The notes under the pieces are model-generated. The model saw only the letters and a list, made by a program, of their open reading frames with translations. It did no database searches and was not told where the DNA came from. 64,000 nucleotides of DNA from Hypomesus transpacificus (taxonomy: Eukaryota > Chordata > Actinopteri > Osmeriformes > Osmeridae): contig NC_061077.1 in the NCBI RefSeq assembly GCF_021917145.1, forward strand, positions 12,880,123 to 12,944,122, read 5' to 3'. How positions within the stretch are numbered: position 1 is the first letter of the stretch; every line of letters begins with the position of its first letter. This document shows, piece by piece, positions 53,379 to 64,000 of the stretch. The position numbers and the translations under genes were made by a program.

Positions 53379-54099
53379 GATGGGGATAGGTTATGCATGG
53401 ATGCATGGATGGAAGGTGACACTTGAACGGTACCCATGGTGACGCCGACACCAAGGTCACAATAACAGAGAGAACATAGTAAGGACAAACCTTCATACAC
53501 ACACACTAAGTCTGAAACCGGAGAGGTCAGGCATGCAGTGTTTCAGTTTCCCTGAGAACGTCTCTCCGATCACCTATCCATCAACATCACTCTTGGTCAG
53601 AGTGCATATTTAGAGGAGCGTGTGTATGCGCATAAGCCTGTGCCTCTGTGTAACCGGGCGTCCGAGTCTTGCAACCATCATTTCTGAGAACAAATACATA
53701 AACACATGAGCTTGCCTTTTAGGCCGGTAAACAAAGCTTTTCTTCAGCTCAATGAAAACCTAGGGCTATGACTGGTTATCTAGACTTACTGTGTATGTGC
53801 TTTCAGGGAACGTCAGATAAAGCTCTGTGTGGTGGATGGGTGAAATTGTCAGAGAGATAGTGAAGAACCACTCTAGACGCTGAGAAGAGCCCAGTAATAA
53901 TTAGGCCCTTGCCTTGGCAGGGAGAATGCTATCATGCATTCCTTAAGAGTCAGACACCAAGTCATAAGACTGTCGCAAACAGTGAGTCGACCCTAACAAA
54001 TCAAGCTCAAATGTGAGCTGTGAACGATCTGAAGAAGGTGGACAGGATGTACACACATACACACACACACACATACACACACACACACACACGTGTGTA

Positions 54100-54314
54100 C
54101 AGCTCTGGGTAAAAGAAATAAGAGACCGCTGCACCTTTTGCATTCCTTTTTTTTTAAGTTGAGAAGGACAATTTAAAGTGAGGAACAGAAGGGTAAAATT
54201 AGATGTGGCCTCTTAAATGTTACCCTTCTGTTCCTCACTCAAAATTGTCCTTTTCAACTCTTTTAAAAAGGAAAGAAAAAGGTGCAGTGGTCTCTTATTT
54301 TTTTTCCAGAGCTG
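54100..54314. mobile_element. Mariner-type MITE with TA target duplication
   Basis: Terminal inverted repeats ACAGCTCTGG... and ...CCAGAGCTGT are followed inward by AAGAGACCGCTGCACC and its inverse GGTGCAGTGGTCTCTT. The arms continue (GAGGAACAGAAGGGTAA and its inverse), making an almost complete hairpin of about 215 bp. It is flanked by TA on each side (54098-54099, 54315-54316). No coding capacity. Confidence 0.92.
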
Positions 54315-55869
54315 TATACAGTAGATACATATTTAGCCTAATCCCCCCACTACCCCTCCACCTTAACCACCAACCCATTCAAAGAAGAAAAAAAGAAGAA
54401 AAAAATAGATAGAAATCTGAAATGCCTCATCATTCAGTCAATCCAGATTCAATAAAGCAATGTCTATTGAAAATATTCTGGCCTATTTGTGAAACAGGAC
54501 GAAGTCAAACATAACATATTTGGGCCAGTATTAGAATGACATGTTGCTTTAACGAATTAATGCAATAATACGTGGCCTGTGACACATCTTATCATCATTC
54601 TACAGTAACAACAATGGTGTATTCTTACATTAAAATGGCATAGGCCATAGAGAAATATCTAAAGGAGATTGAGATCCTGTGTAAACATAGTCAAATAAGT
54701 GTTTGACACCTGGTTTGGTGTTGACAAAGACTCCAGTATGTAATGTACACGCTGGTACGTATGCTTCATCCAAAAGGCCTTCTGATAGTCCAACTATGAA
54801 AGATATTCTCCAGTCACTTATTGCAGCTTTGAAAAAGCTATTTTAAAATGGGCGGAGCACAGACAGATGGGAGGAGATTGGCAAAAAAAAACAAGGCTGG
54901 ATGACGAAGGACTCTAACGTCACTGATGCTGTTATCGGTCCACCCCTACTGGACTGAATAGGAAAAAAGGAAAGGAACAGGAGAGAAAAAATAGATTCTT
55001 TGACATAAATACATATTTCAGTCTCTGAACGCACCTCCTTTGGTATTTAATATAACATTGGCTGCATATTCTTAATGGTTTAGTTTTCATTTAAGCTATT
55101 TAAACTGCTAGATGTCGATGGAAACCCCTACTACCGTACAACGAAGGAGATAAGCCATGTTTACATTTGTGATGAATCCTGAAGCTATTTCTACATTTTT
55201 ACACGACACATTGCATTGATACAGGGGAGCAAAAGGACACGGAACACGTCCTTGTCAATAGCGGTCATGTTCAAAATGAATTATCCTTCTAAGCTGCGAG
55301 TCCTTTTGACAGCGCCAACTACGGATATCTGAAGGGTCAACCAATGACAGATTGGATCAACAGTAGTAGACCAAAGCGAAGGAACCCATTTGTTATACAA
55401 CTGTAATTATGCTTAATACGACGTTGATAGGACAGAGATGAATGTGACCAAATTTGGCTTGAAACGCAGAAAAAGCGTAGAAGCATTTACAAGCAGCATA
55501 GCCTTTGTTGCTATCAACAGGATGTTATTTTACATTTATAAATATGCCATGATTAACCGAAACCCATTCATTGGTACATAACTAAATCATTTCATGACCT
55601 ATAAGCCGATGTCCAAGTCCTCTATCGACTGTCTTTTGCAGAATGCATAGTTTACCTTAGCAGACACTAGTTTTGCAAACAATATTTTTTTAATATCAAC
55701 TGTTCAGTTTTTGATGGATTCCAAATATGAATCATCAATCTGATTAGCATTTTGTAATGCAGATCTGAGGTATGCACCATCGGCAAGGACTGTTGTCGCT
55801 TGATACCCACTGACATCACAATTTTAGGCTACTGAAATTAAAACAACCAAATAATATGAAATGTAACAG

Positions 55870-56290
55870 CTTACCTGCCTTTGCAAAATAATTCAAGTTG
55901 TAAACGAGCACACAGTAGAAACGACAACAATTCTTAAAGCATAGCTTTAGGTAGCCTTTAGTGAGGTAGTTATAACACCATAATACAAAATAAAAGGCTT
56001 TCTTCTTAGAAGAAGGGCTTCGTGTAAAACCTGAATTTACACCGATGTCAAGATAATAACATCTGCAGATTTTTTTCCTACTCTTGGTCTATTTTTTCCC
56101 CTGCAGTTTTTTCCCTCTGTTATTGCTGCCTCCAGCTGATCCGCGGATCAGAATGTACAACGTACAAAACAGCTGATTGTGAGATCACAACACTCCCAGT
56201 GACGCCCATTTCCCCGCCCACTCAAGCCAAGGGCCAATCAGAATATTACACAATAGCCAAGCTGGACCTTCTTGGTAACAGGGTGGGGGT
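55870..56290 (-). promoter_or_regulatory. tp53inp2: Probable tp53inp2 promoter and first exon
   Basis: On the minus strand this reads a CCAAT box (GCCAATCAG on plus, near 56231), a GC box (CCCCGCCC at about 56212-56219 on plus), a TGACGC half-CRE, then a 16-bp palindrome CTGATCCGCGGATCAG at 56136-56151, and ends in the donor near 55875. The arrangement fits a CCAAT/GC-box promoter firing leftward. Assignment to tp53inp2 rests on strand and the absence of another gene. Confidence 0.5.
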
Positions 56291-56299
56291 TGGGTGAAC

Positions 56300-57770
56300 T
56301 GAGCTGTCATCCTGGATGTCTGTATGGAGACGTCGAAGGTGCATAGAGTCTGGTCTGAGGTCAGTTAAGCGTTCACCAGATAAATGGGTGTGGAAGGGGT
56401 TGCAACTGATCTTGAGTGCGTTCTTATCCAAAATGACTCAATCTGTATTTGAAAGGCAGAGAGCAATACACCTTCATGACAGTTGCGTGCTGAAACACTG
56501 TCAGCCTCCTCACTAATTACTGATGAGTATTTTTCTGATAAAGAGACATTGTACCAAATGAAAAAACTTCTTATATAATCAACCTTCCCCTGTACATAAA
56601 GTAAAAATCCCAGTGGCATTTGACAATAGTAATGAATCCAAAAAGATGTTTAAGCGTCCAATGATGCATGCAATCAACAGTATTGTATGATGCTGGGAAG
56701 GTGATCTTATTCAAATGTTATTTTTTATTTTAGTGGTAGATCACATTTAGCCAATAAACATATTTGCAAACAGGATCAATAATTTGGAGTTGGTTTACTG
56801 GTCAATTAAAAGCGCGAACAAGTTGCTTGTTCAGTACAGTGCTCCATTGATAGGAGGACTATCCCTTTAAATTTCATTTGTAGAAAGTCTACTTCTACCC
56901 TCCCCCTCACCATTTCACTCTGGCTTCACTGGGAGGGGCTGCAAATGCCACTCGATATGAGCCAGCCTATCAGAAGGGCCTTAGTGTGAATGCAGCATTT
57001 GAGCAGCCAATAGGCTGCAGTGGTTTAGAAAGCCTTTGGATGGACTAGGAGGACTTTCGACTCAGTGGTCCCAGCAGTAATGTCGCCCACAGCCCTCCCC
57101 TGTTCTAGCCCAGTCCTCTTAGGTTATGCAAGCTGGCGACGATGGCCCGTGACTGAGTGTTTGTGATGTGTGACTGTGTGTGTGCTTGTGTGTGCATGTG
57201 TGTGTGCGTGTGTGTGTTTGTGATGTGTGCCTGTGTGCGTGTCTGTCTGTGTGTGCGTGTATGTGTGCGTTTGTATTTGATGTTATGTATCAGGAATTCG
57301 CTGTGACATCTTACATTATGAATAGACCATAGGTCATGAGACATCCAGTTGACCTACCAGAATCTCTTCCCAAACATTACCAAGGCACAATAAGACAACA
57401 GACTGAATACCCGATCCAGTTGTGGCTGAGCTGATGGTAGCAATAAGGATGATGCTGAGTTATAAAAGAAAAGCACCTGTCTCGCTTTCCAGTCAAAGAC
57501 AGTCCCAGACAGGACCTAGCAGTCATGCATTCCTCTAAAGAGTCTAGGTATGTTTGTGTGTGTAAGCCCAGACCACACCTAAACAGACAAGTTGTGTGTT
57601 GTTAGGTTGAAACCTGTACAAACAAATTATTAATCTGCCTCTGGCAGTCTGTGTTGATACCTCATCAGGGAGAGACGACAGGACAGTCCGGCCAAGTGAC
57701 CCCAGCGCAATCTGAGCACCCAGGGCAAGATGATAAGGCTTAGCCTATTCAGTTACTAGGTGCTAGGTAA
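56300..57770. other. Gene-free stretch
   Basis: No gene recognised. It contains a GT tract at about 57173-57270 and otherwise unremarkable sequence. Confidence 0.5.
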
Positions 57771-57774
57771 CACA

Positions 57775-57975
<201 letters not shown>

Positions 57976-58071
57976 TCCCTCTCTGACCCTCCTGTGACAT
58001 CCTGATCTACACTCAACCGTAGTAACGCAATCAATACAACAGTGTTGCTTGAGCATTCCTTCTAAGTTCTT

Positions 58072-58093
58072 TTTTTTTTTTTTTTTTTTTTTT
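58072..58093 (+). repeat. Poly-T tract
   Basis: About 22 T in a row, followed by AAAGCTTC. Confidence 0.93.
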
Positions 58094-58099
58094 AAAGCT

Positions 58100-59600
58100 T
58101 CTTCTCATTTTAAATGACATAACTGTGACCATGTGACCAAAGTGTTTTTGTGTGGTTTGGATCCCTGAAGTTCCTCTGCTCTCTAGATTGATCTTTTCAG
58201 ATCAGTGCTTTTGCGGATAGGGTACAGATTCCTACAGTTCTCCCAGCATGCATCTGGTACAAGTTAGAGAACTAGGTGAGAGGTCAGAGAGCTCTGCGTG
58301 TTCTATTGTGTGTGTGTGTGTGTGTGTGTAAAGAAGGCACAGCTGATTGTTGTGTCACGCCTCAACTTGCCCTGACTGACCTAAGGTACACGTGAGGACA
58401 GCTTGTATACAAAGTGTACAGAATGTGTGTGTGTGTGTGTGTGTGGTGTGTGTGTGTGGTGTGTCTGGTATTTGGAGTCATGACCTAGGTGTATTATTGG
58501 ACAGGTCTACTGAGACTTTTCTTGAAGTTCTACCGAAAAACCAAAACATCAGCAAAGTAAAATAGACCAAAGAATACTCTGAGAAGAGACTTAAAGTGTA
58601 TGGCTGGAAATGAGCTCGGTCCGAAAACTCCTTCATATCCCAGAACACCATCCACGGGAATGGAGAAATACAGTTTCCTGAAGCGAATTTGTCCTTTCAG
58701 ACTGAACCTGTTTGGAGGTGTTTCAGCCTCATGTCTATTCAAGCCTGCTTCGATGTCAAACGTAAACAAAACAACGCCTTACACAGCTGTTGCTACGACA
58801 GCTAGCTGGCTGAATCATCCTTGTAACAACAGACCCGAGCAGGGCTTATGAAACAGTCCCATCCTGTGGAGTGTGATGACAGCGTTAAGCAGTGGGAGGA
58901 GCATTCATGGGAGCAATGCACCACTTGTTACTGAGTTTGCATTGGTGAGCAGGACTGTCCTGTGTAGTACATACTGTAGATACATCTATATTTTAAAAAG
59001 GGGTTATGGAGTGGAGTTCGCAGTTAATGCATGCCAGTGACTGCAATTTGATTGCACTTCTTAAAAGTGGAAAATATGTTTTAATGGAATGATATGATTA
59101 ACGTGTTAAAGTGTTTTTCAGCGTGTTTATGTTTTGGTCCTGTTCCTGGTCCTGGTAGTGGTTGTGGTCTTGATCTAAAACGGCAGACGCATTCCGCTCC
59201 ACATTCTCTGTGCAACAAGTAAACCAGCAGCATTCAAGGAACTCAAGGACCTGAGGGGCTGTTCTTGTATCAGGAAGCACATGATGATGTAACACACTTC
59301 AAGACCAGATATTACAGTGAGGAGAAGAGAGGTGGGAGGGAGAGGGGGGAGACACCTCGTCATCAGAGTCTTCAACGGCTGGCCAACGTTTATATGAACT
59401 GTAACTTACGGTTAGCACAGTAGTAGTGCAGAAAAGAACGCTTCCCATTCGTTACCCTTGGAAGGGGCTTTGCTTCCCAGCTTGAAGTGTGTTGGTCACT
59501 TAAGTCGTCTCAAATCCGGTTGAGAAAGGCCAAAGTGGATCAGTGGTGGTCAGTCGGTTCACACTGACAGCTTGATCGGCATTGGACTACAGGTCCAGTT
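58100..59600. other. Gene-free stretch
   Basis: No gene recognised. GT tracts lie at 58308-58329 and 58426-58460, and a GGTCCTGTTCCTGGTCCTGG-like short run near 59135. Nothing else stands out. Confidence 0.5.
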
Positions 59601-59605
59601 TGAAC

Positions 59606-60158
59606 CTAGCCTGGTCCTAACCAGACTCTCTTACATTTCATTTGTACAGAGAGTCTGGGATCGCTCCATTGACAAGCGTTAAGATCCTTGAAGGCGGGTA
59701 CTCTGTTGAAGTTTAAAACTATTGGATCTGCCCAAAGCCACTCTGGATCTGCCATAACCAATCGCTAGCGTTCGCCTTAGCCAACTGTTCACCACTGACG
59801 GAGCTAGCTGGAAAATCAAACTTTTCCCGAACCCCGTGGGGAGGAGAGCCACAACATCATGGCCAGCAACAAAACTCAGCAAATTTAGTTTTCGCTCCGG
59901 CTTTAACTTTTGGCTATTTGGCAGCGTTGCCACAATGGACCGGATGGCTTCATTCACATCTTTCTCCGCCGCCATTACTGAACTACAACTCAAACTAGCG
60001 CACGACATCAACGTCATCGTTCTCAGCCACTCTGTCTGTTTGCTGAACCTACAAAAAGTTGATTTGAAAAATCTAACTAATATGCCGAAATCCCAGACCT
60101 GCTATAGAAGCAAAAGGAAATTTGAGCGGAAGTACATATGAGGGCAGAGCCAGGATAG
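59606..60158 (-). mobile_element. Repeat carrying a RecQ-helicase-like fragment
   Basis: The minus-strand frame (about 59975 down to 59790) starts MAAEKDVNEAIRS and contains LLPTGFGKSLIFQLAPSV. This is the Walker A motif region of RecQ-type helicases (LPTGxGKS-xxxQLP). The remaining helicase motifs are absent. The segment is flanked by CTAGCCTGG on the left and CCAGGATAG on the right, roughly inverted. I read it as a helicase-like exon picked up by, or part of, a dispersed element; a stray pseudogene exon is the alternative. Confidence 0.5.
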
Positions 60159-60221
60159 TTTTAACCATCATGTCCTCAGAACTTTAACTCTCCTTATGTT
60201 CCCACTACAGGCCCATTGAGC

Positions 60222-60480
60222 CTCTTACTTCCCCTCCCTGCTGTCTTTCTGTGTGTCTCCTCCCTCTTGTCCTTCCCTGACCTCTTGTCCTTTCCTCCTA
60301 CCCTTTCTCCTCTTTTTCCTTCCTCCTTATCTCTCACCTCCTCCTCCTCCTCCTCCATCTTTCTCTCCCATTCTCCCCCCTCTCCTCCACACCCTCTAGA
60401 CCTCTGTTCCCCCTTCTCCCTCTCATCCCTTCCTCACAGACCCCATTTCGACCTCCTTCCTCGCTTTATCTCGCTACGTC
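60222..60480. repeat. Pyrimidine-rich mirror-type tract
   Basis: About 260 bases almost free of purines on plus (CTCC, TTCC and TCTCC words). It could form triplex H-DNA. The ORF across it is compositional. Confidence 0.7.
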
Positions 60481-61041
60481 TCCCCTTTCGCTTTAGCCCC
60501 CGTCGTCAGAATGTGCTAGCTCATGATAAGGGCTTCAGCAGCCCTAGATAGGTCGTTCTGTAGGCCCTGGCTTTCAGTATCATCTCCTCCCAGCCTGGCT
60601 TGACACATACGACGAGGCGAATGACTTGCCCACCACATCGCACTGGGGCCTCGTCAAAAGAAAAATGCACGCTCGCACCCACTCAAGTCGGATGCAGTTC
60701 CTCATTTTATAAATAACTTTTCCTGGATTATCTCGCTCAGGCTTTGTCCCGTATAAATTCTGCGGTTTCCTGTGTGTCCAGACAGCGCAGATGAGGCGGC
60801 GTGTCCCTGGCTTTTCTAATGCACAGTCTGAATAAACGGTCTGTTGCAATCCATCTGCTCCGACCACTAAACAAATCCTCCTGCCCTAACTCAACCGTGA
60901 CATGTCAAAGGTTGCTTTGACATCTTCACTACAACAAGGCAGGTCTGTAAAGGCAGCCAGGCACAGGCCTAGGAGGAAGTCAAAATGACCATTTAGCAGC
61001 AGGTGGATTCCACTGGAAAGAGGGAGGGAGGGAGGGAGAGT

Positions 61042-61146
<105 letters not shown>

Positions 61147-61479
61147 GGAAATGGAAGTGACATGGACGCCAAAAGAGTTGGGGGCAGCTCTCTTGTTCCC
61201 ATTTCCCCTTCCCCCCCTTCAACCTTTATAAAGTCTATCCCTACAAGGTTAACACAAACAGAGCTGGACATGGTGTCCTTGGCAGGGCCTGTCTGGAGAG
61301 CACGGCTAGGGGACTGACTGTGATAGCGAGGCCAACAAGCAGGAGATGTTCATGATAAGAAAGGTTGGCCTCCCGCTCCCGGTGTGTCCCTTTCACTCTC
61401 CTTAGCCAGTGTGTTCATATCTGAACACATTCTTATGTGCTCCAGGACCTACAGTTCATTCCCCATTCGAAATGGTGCT

Positions 61480-61545
61480 GTCCCTAACCCTAGCCTTAAC
61501 CTTAACCCCTAACGTAAATCGAACCCAAACCCTAAACTTAAAACT
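61480..61545 (+). repeat. Degenerate telomere-like CCTAAC/CTTAAC stretch
   Basis: Words such as AACCCTAG, CCTTAACC, AACCCCTAAC and AACCCTAAAC occur within about 65 bases. It is too degenerate to be a true interstitial telomere block. Confidence 0.6.
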
Positions 61546-62159
61546 CCTCTGTAAATAGCACTTGATGTTGCGAGGACCAGGATGTGAGTTTACCACACTT
61601 TTGGGGTTTTGGTTGTCAAAAGAGTAGCAAAACCTGTACACCAACACACACACACACACACTGTCTCTTTTCCTCTGTTCCTTTAGCATGTTTCTTTTGG
61701 ACTCTCCCATATTTCTTTCTGTCCCGTGCTCCTCTCCTTTCCTCTCCCCCTCTCCATCCAGCCCCTCTCTGCTGTGTGGGAAGATGATCTCTCTCTCAGC
61801 TGTGTCTCCTCACGCTGACCCACAACACAACCTTCCGCTTAAAATAGCCAGGATTATATCAAAGAGAAATGTAACTATGAATAACCTGGTGTTGTTCCAC
61901 TGACCGCGACGTCAGTAAAGTCCCTGTATGTTGAATGTACTGTATGCACAACACTGGTTATTGAATAAGCTGTGGTCAAACTGGACGTGTTTGTTCTGTT
62001 GAGCCGTAATTGTTACTGTGCTGTCCCTTGGGAGTGTGATTGACCTTGTTCAAATCAAGAACATGGGGGACACAACATTTACAGCGGTTTAACCTTTCTC
62101 ACAAACTGACCAGATTTTGACAGGTCAGGCCCACTGTCACACGTGTCATCATACTCTCT

Positions 62160-62240
62160 GTCACTCACATTCACACACACACACACTCACATTCACACAC
62201 ACATTCACACACACACATTCACACACACACACACATGCGT
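62160..62240. repeat. AC/GT microsatellite
   Basis: Interrupted (CA)n with CATTCA blocks. Confidence 0.9.
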
Positions 62241-62463
62241 ACACACACAACACACACATTGCTTCCTCACAAACACACAACTACACGCACACGCATAAAG
62301 TTGAATAGGTCAGACCGTGCAGTACTAAACGTCAGATTACACAACACTCAGCTGGTACAGAAGGACCCTGTCCTATCTCTTTCAGGTACAGCAAGGCCTC
62401 CTGTCACGATGCCATGAAAATAAATGGTATCAATCTCCAGTCAAAACCATTTAACAGCATGTG

Positions 62464-62535
62464 GGGGATGTAGCTCAGTGGTAGAGCGCATGCTTTGCAT
62501 GTATGAGGCCCCGGGTTCAATCCCCGGCATCTCCA
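62464..62535 (+). tRNA. tRNA-Ala (anticodon TGC)
   Basis: 72-nt gene without intron. The acceptor stem is GGGGATG paired with CATCTCC (one G-U), ending in A. The D-arm/A box is TAGCTCAGTGG. The anticodon loop in CATGCTTTGCATGTATG reads TGC at its centre. The B box is GGTTCAATCC within the T arm CCGGGTTCAATCCCCGG. CCA is not encoded beyond the discriminator A. TTTTT at 62548-62552 supplies a pol III terminator. The sequence is nearly identical to the standard vertebrate tRNA-Ala, so it is probably functional. It stands alone; I see no second tRNA nearby. Confidence 0.97.
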
Positions 62536-62547
62536 GCGGTATAAATA

Positions 62548-62552
62548 TTTTT
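62548..62552 (+). terminator. RNA polymerase III terminator of tRNA-Ala
   Basis: TTTTT 13 bases after the mature 3' end. Confidence 0.85.
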
Positions 62553-62827
62553 AAAGACACTTGACAAGATCATCTTGAAACTGTAGATGCAATGCGCCAG
62601 ACACTTTAAAAATACAGGACTAGTATAGCCTCTCCATGCGTGTGCCCTAGCAGCCACTTTTATGTACCTTGGCCCTTTGCTCCATGACCTCCTCTGGCCC
62701 AAGAGGAGGTTACCCCAGACGGAAAGCTCCCAGGCTCACATCTCCCTCTGTTCAGCCTGCATATCTCAGCACACTCCCCGCAGCGTGAAAGTGGACTATC
62801 CTGGAATGTCACACGGACAGATACACA

Positions 62828-62900
62828 TGCACACACTTACACACACACTCACACACACTCACACACACACTCACACACACACACATATATACATACATAC
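62828..62900. repeat. AC microsatellite plus ATAC run
   Basis: (CA)n with CTCA interruptions, then ATATATACATACATACATA. Confidence 0.9.
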
Positions 62901-63159
62901 ATAAATGCTGTGGCCTGTCTGGGACTGTCTGACCCACTTAGAATTAGAATCCAAATCAGAATTTTGCAGGGGTTGCAAATTAGCCTGATTGGCTGGAAAA
63001 GTTTTATGCAACACATCTACACATATTGTTATGGCTTTGACTGTGATAATTATGTTTGTAATAATGTGCGCTGCATTGTCCCTGACAAATAAACAAAACA
63101 AAAATAATATATATGATTATTCGCCAAGTAACGCTAAGTGTTCACCAACAAGGAATTTA

Positions 63160-64000
63160 CTTTTTATTATTATAACCTTTATTTAACCAGATAAAAAGCC
63201 CATTGAGACCAAGACCTCTTTCACAAGGGTGATCTGGCCAAGAAAGGCAGCAGCGCACGTGATAGTGGTCAAAACAGACAAACAACAATATCAAATCTTA
63301 AGAAGGAGAAAAATAAAGTGCAGAAGTTACCAATACAGTAACAATTTAAGAGCATAGGCACTGTTCAAAAGATTTCCATTGTCTCTTTTTTTATAGGGCG
63401 GAATGCTTCCAGAGGTAGCAGGTTTGCAATTTTAAGTTCTGATTGAAGGACATTCCAAGCAGACGGGCAGGGAAACTGAATGCTTTTTTTCCCGTTTCAG
63501 TTCGGACTCGAGGAGCAGAAAGATGCAGAATGTCATCTGGACGTAGGGCATGACGACTTTCGGTTCTCCAAAGGAAAGTGCATAAAAAAGTGGGAATTAG
63601 GCCAAGAAGAGCCTTATACAGTCATCCAGTGTGTGTACCGTCTCATTTTCAAGGAAGGCATGCCAGCTTTTACATGTAGTTCACAGTGAGAGGTGAGGCA
63701 GCTACAACCAGTGATGAACCTTAGAGCACAGTGATACTTTGGTGGGCAGGTGCATACGGGAAACATAATAAACAAAATGGTCAAATGTAGAAATATGAAC
63801 AAACAAATCCTGGCAGAGCTATACAATATAAAATCATATAAAATACAAATATAAGAGTGCAGTAGGGCTGTTTGTAGTAAAGTGACAGTGTATGAGGTAA
63901 AGGGACAGAGAGTTTGGGGCCTTGTGTAATAAGGCTGGTTGTGGCGTAACTGTTCTTATGGCGTAAAGTTTGGATCCTGATGGACCGCAGCCTTCTGCTG
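63160..64000. repeat. Dispersed repeat with CTTTATTTAACCAG motif
   Basis: Begins with ACCTTTATTTAACCAGATAA, then CCCATTGAGACCAAGA and a GATCTGGCCAAGAAAGGCAG block. From memory this is a frequent teleost repeat head. It continues to the right edge without a recognisable protein. Exact boundaries and family are not determined. Confidence 0.5.

Larger units (their letters stand above)
51300..56100. other. tp53inp2 5' intron / upstream region
   Basis: No coding exon recognised. A strong minus-strand donor (AAAGGCAG|GTAAGCTG, near 55875) suggests that this interval is the intron between an untranslated first exon at about 55.9-56.1 kb and the coding exon at 51292. The acceptor would be CCTAAG just above the ATG. 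It contains the transposon pieces listed separately. Confidence 0.45.

Overview
The window is nuclear DNA from a ray-finned (teleost) fish. The genes are vertebrate-type, spliced by GT-AG rules (plus two GC-AG introns), and sit among dense dinucleotide microsatellites and small DNA transposons of the hAT, Tc1/mariner and foldback kinds usual in teleosts. I could not identify the species. No bacterial, viral or CRISPR-like system is present.

Layout: all five protein-coding genes lie on the minus strand. From high to low coordinate they are tp53inp2 (51292-49333, promoter probably near 56.1 kb), ggt7 (43538-37560), ncoa6 (32229-19693), top1 (18753-6905) and the first coding exon of plcg1 (2657-2441, the rest off the left edge). 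A tRNA-Ala(TGC) gene lies on the plus strand at 62464-62535. I rebuilt each spliced gene exon by exon from splice sites and remembered family sequence. The joined reading frames close exactly: top1 21 exons, 774 aa; ncoa6 16 coding exons, 2305 aa; ggt7 15 exons, 680 aa; tp53inp2 3 coding exons, 315 aa.

The block brings together genes that in human lie on 20q11.22 (TP53INP2, NCOA6, GGT7) and 20q12 (TOP1, PLCG1); top1-plcg1 are neighbours in the same head-to-tail order as in human. The genes do not form one pathway: a nuclear receptor coactivator, a DNA topoisomerase, a signalling phospholipase, an autophagy/transcription cofactor and a membrane gamma-glutamyltransferase homologue.

Between and inside the genes are a 953-bp foldback element (5474-6426), a hAT MITE with perfect 8-bp target duplication inside ggt7 (41808-41963), a mariner-type MITE (54100-54314), a decayed Tc1-like element inside ncoa6 (about 22121-22816), a RecQ-helicase-like fragment in a repeat (about 59.6-60.2 kb) and many AG/CT and AC/GT tracts. 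The most notable observations are a valine in place of the expected nucleophilic threonine in Ggt7, two GC-AG introns, two top1 acceptors embedded in TG repeats, and two alternative upstream starts for ncoa6.
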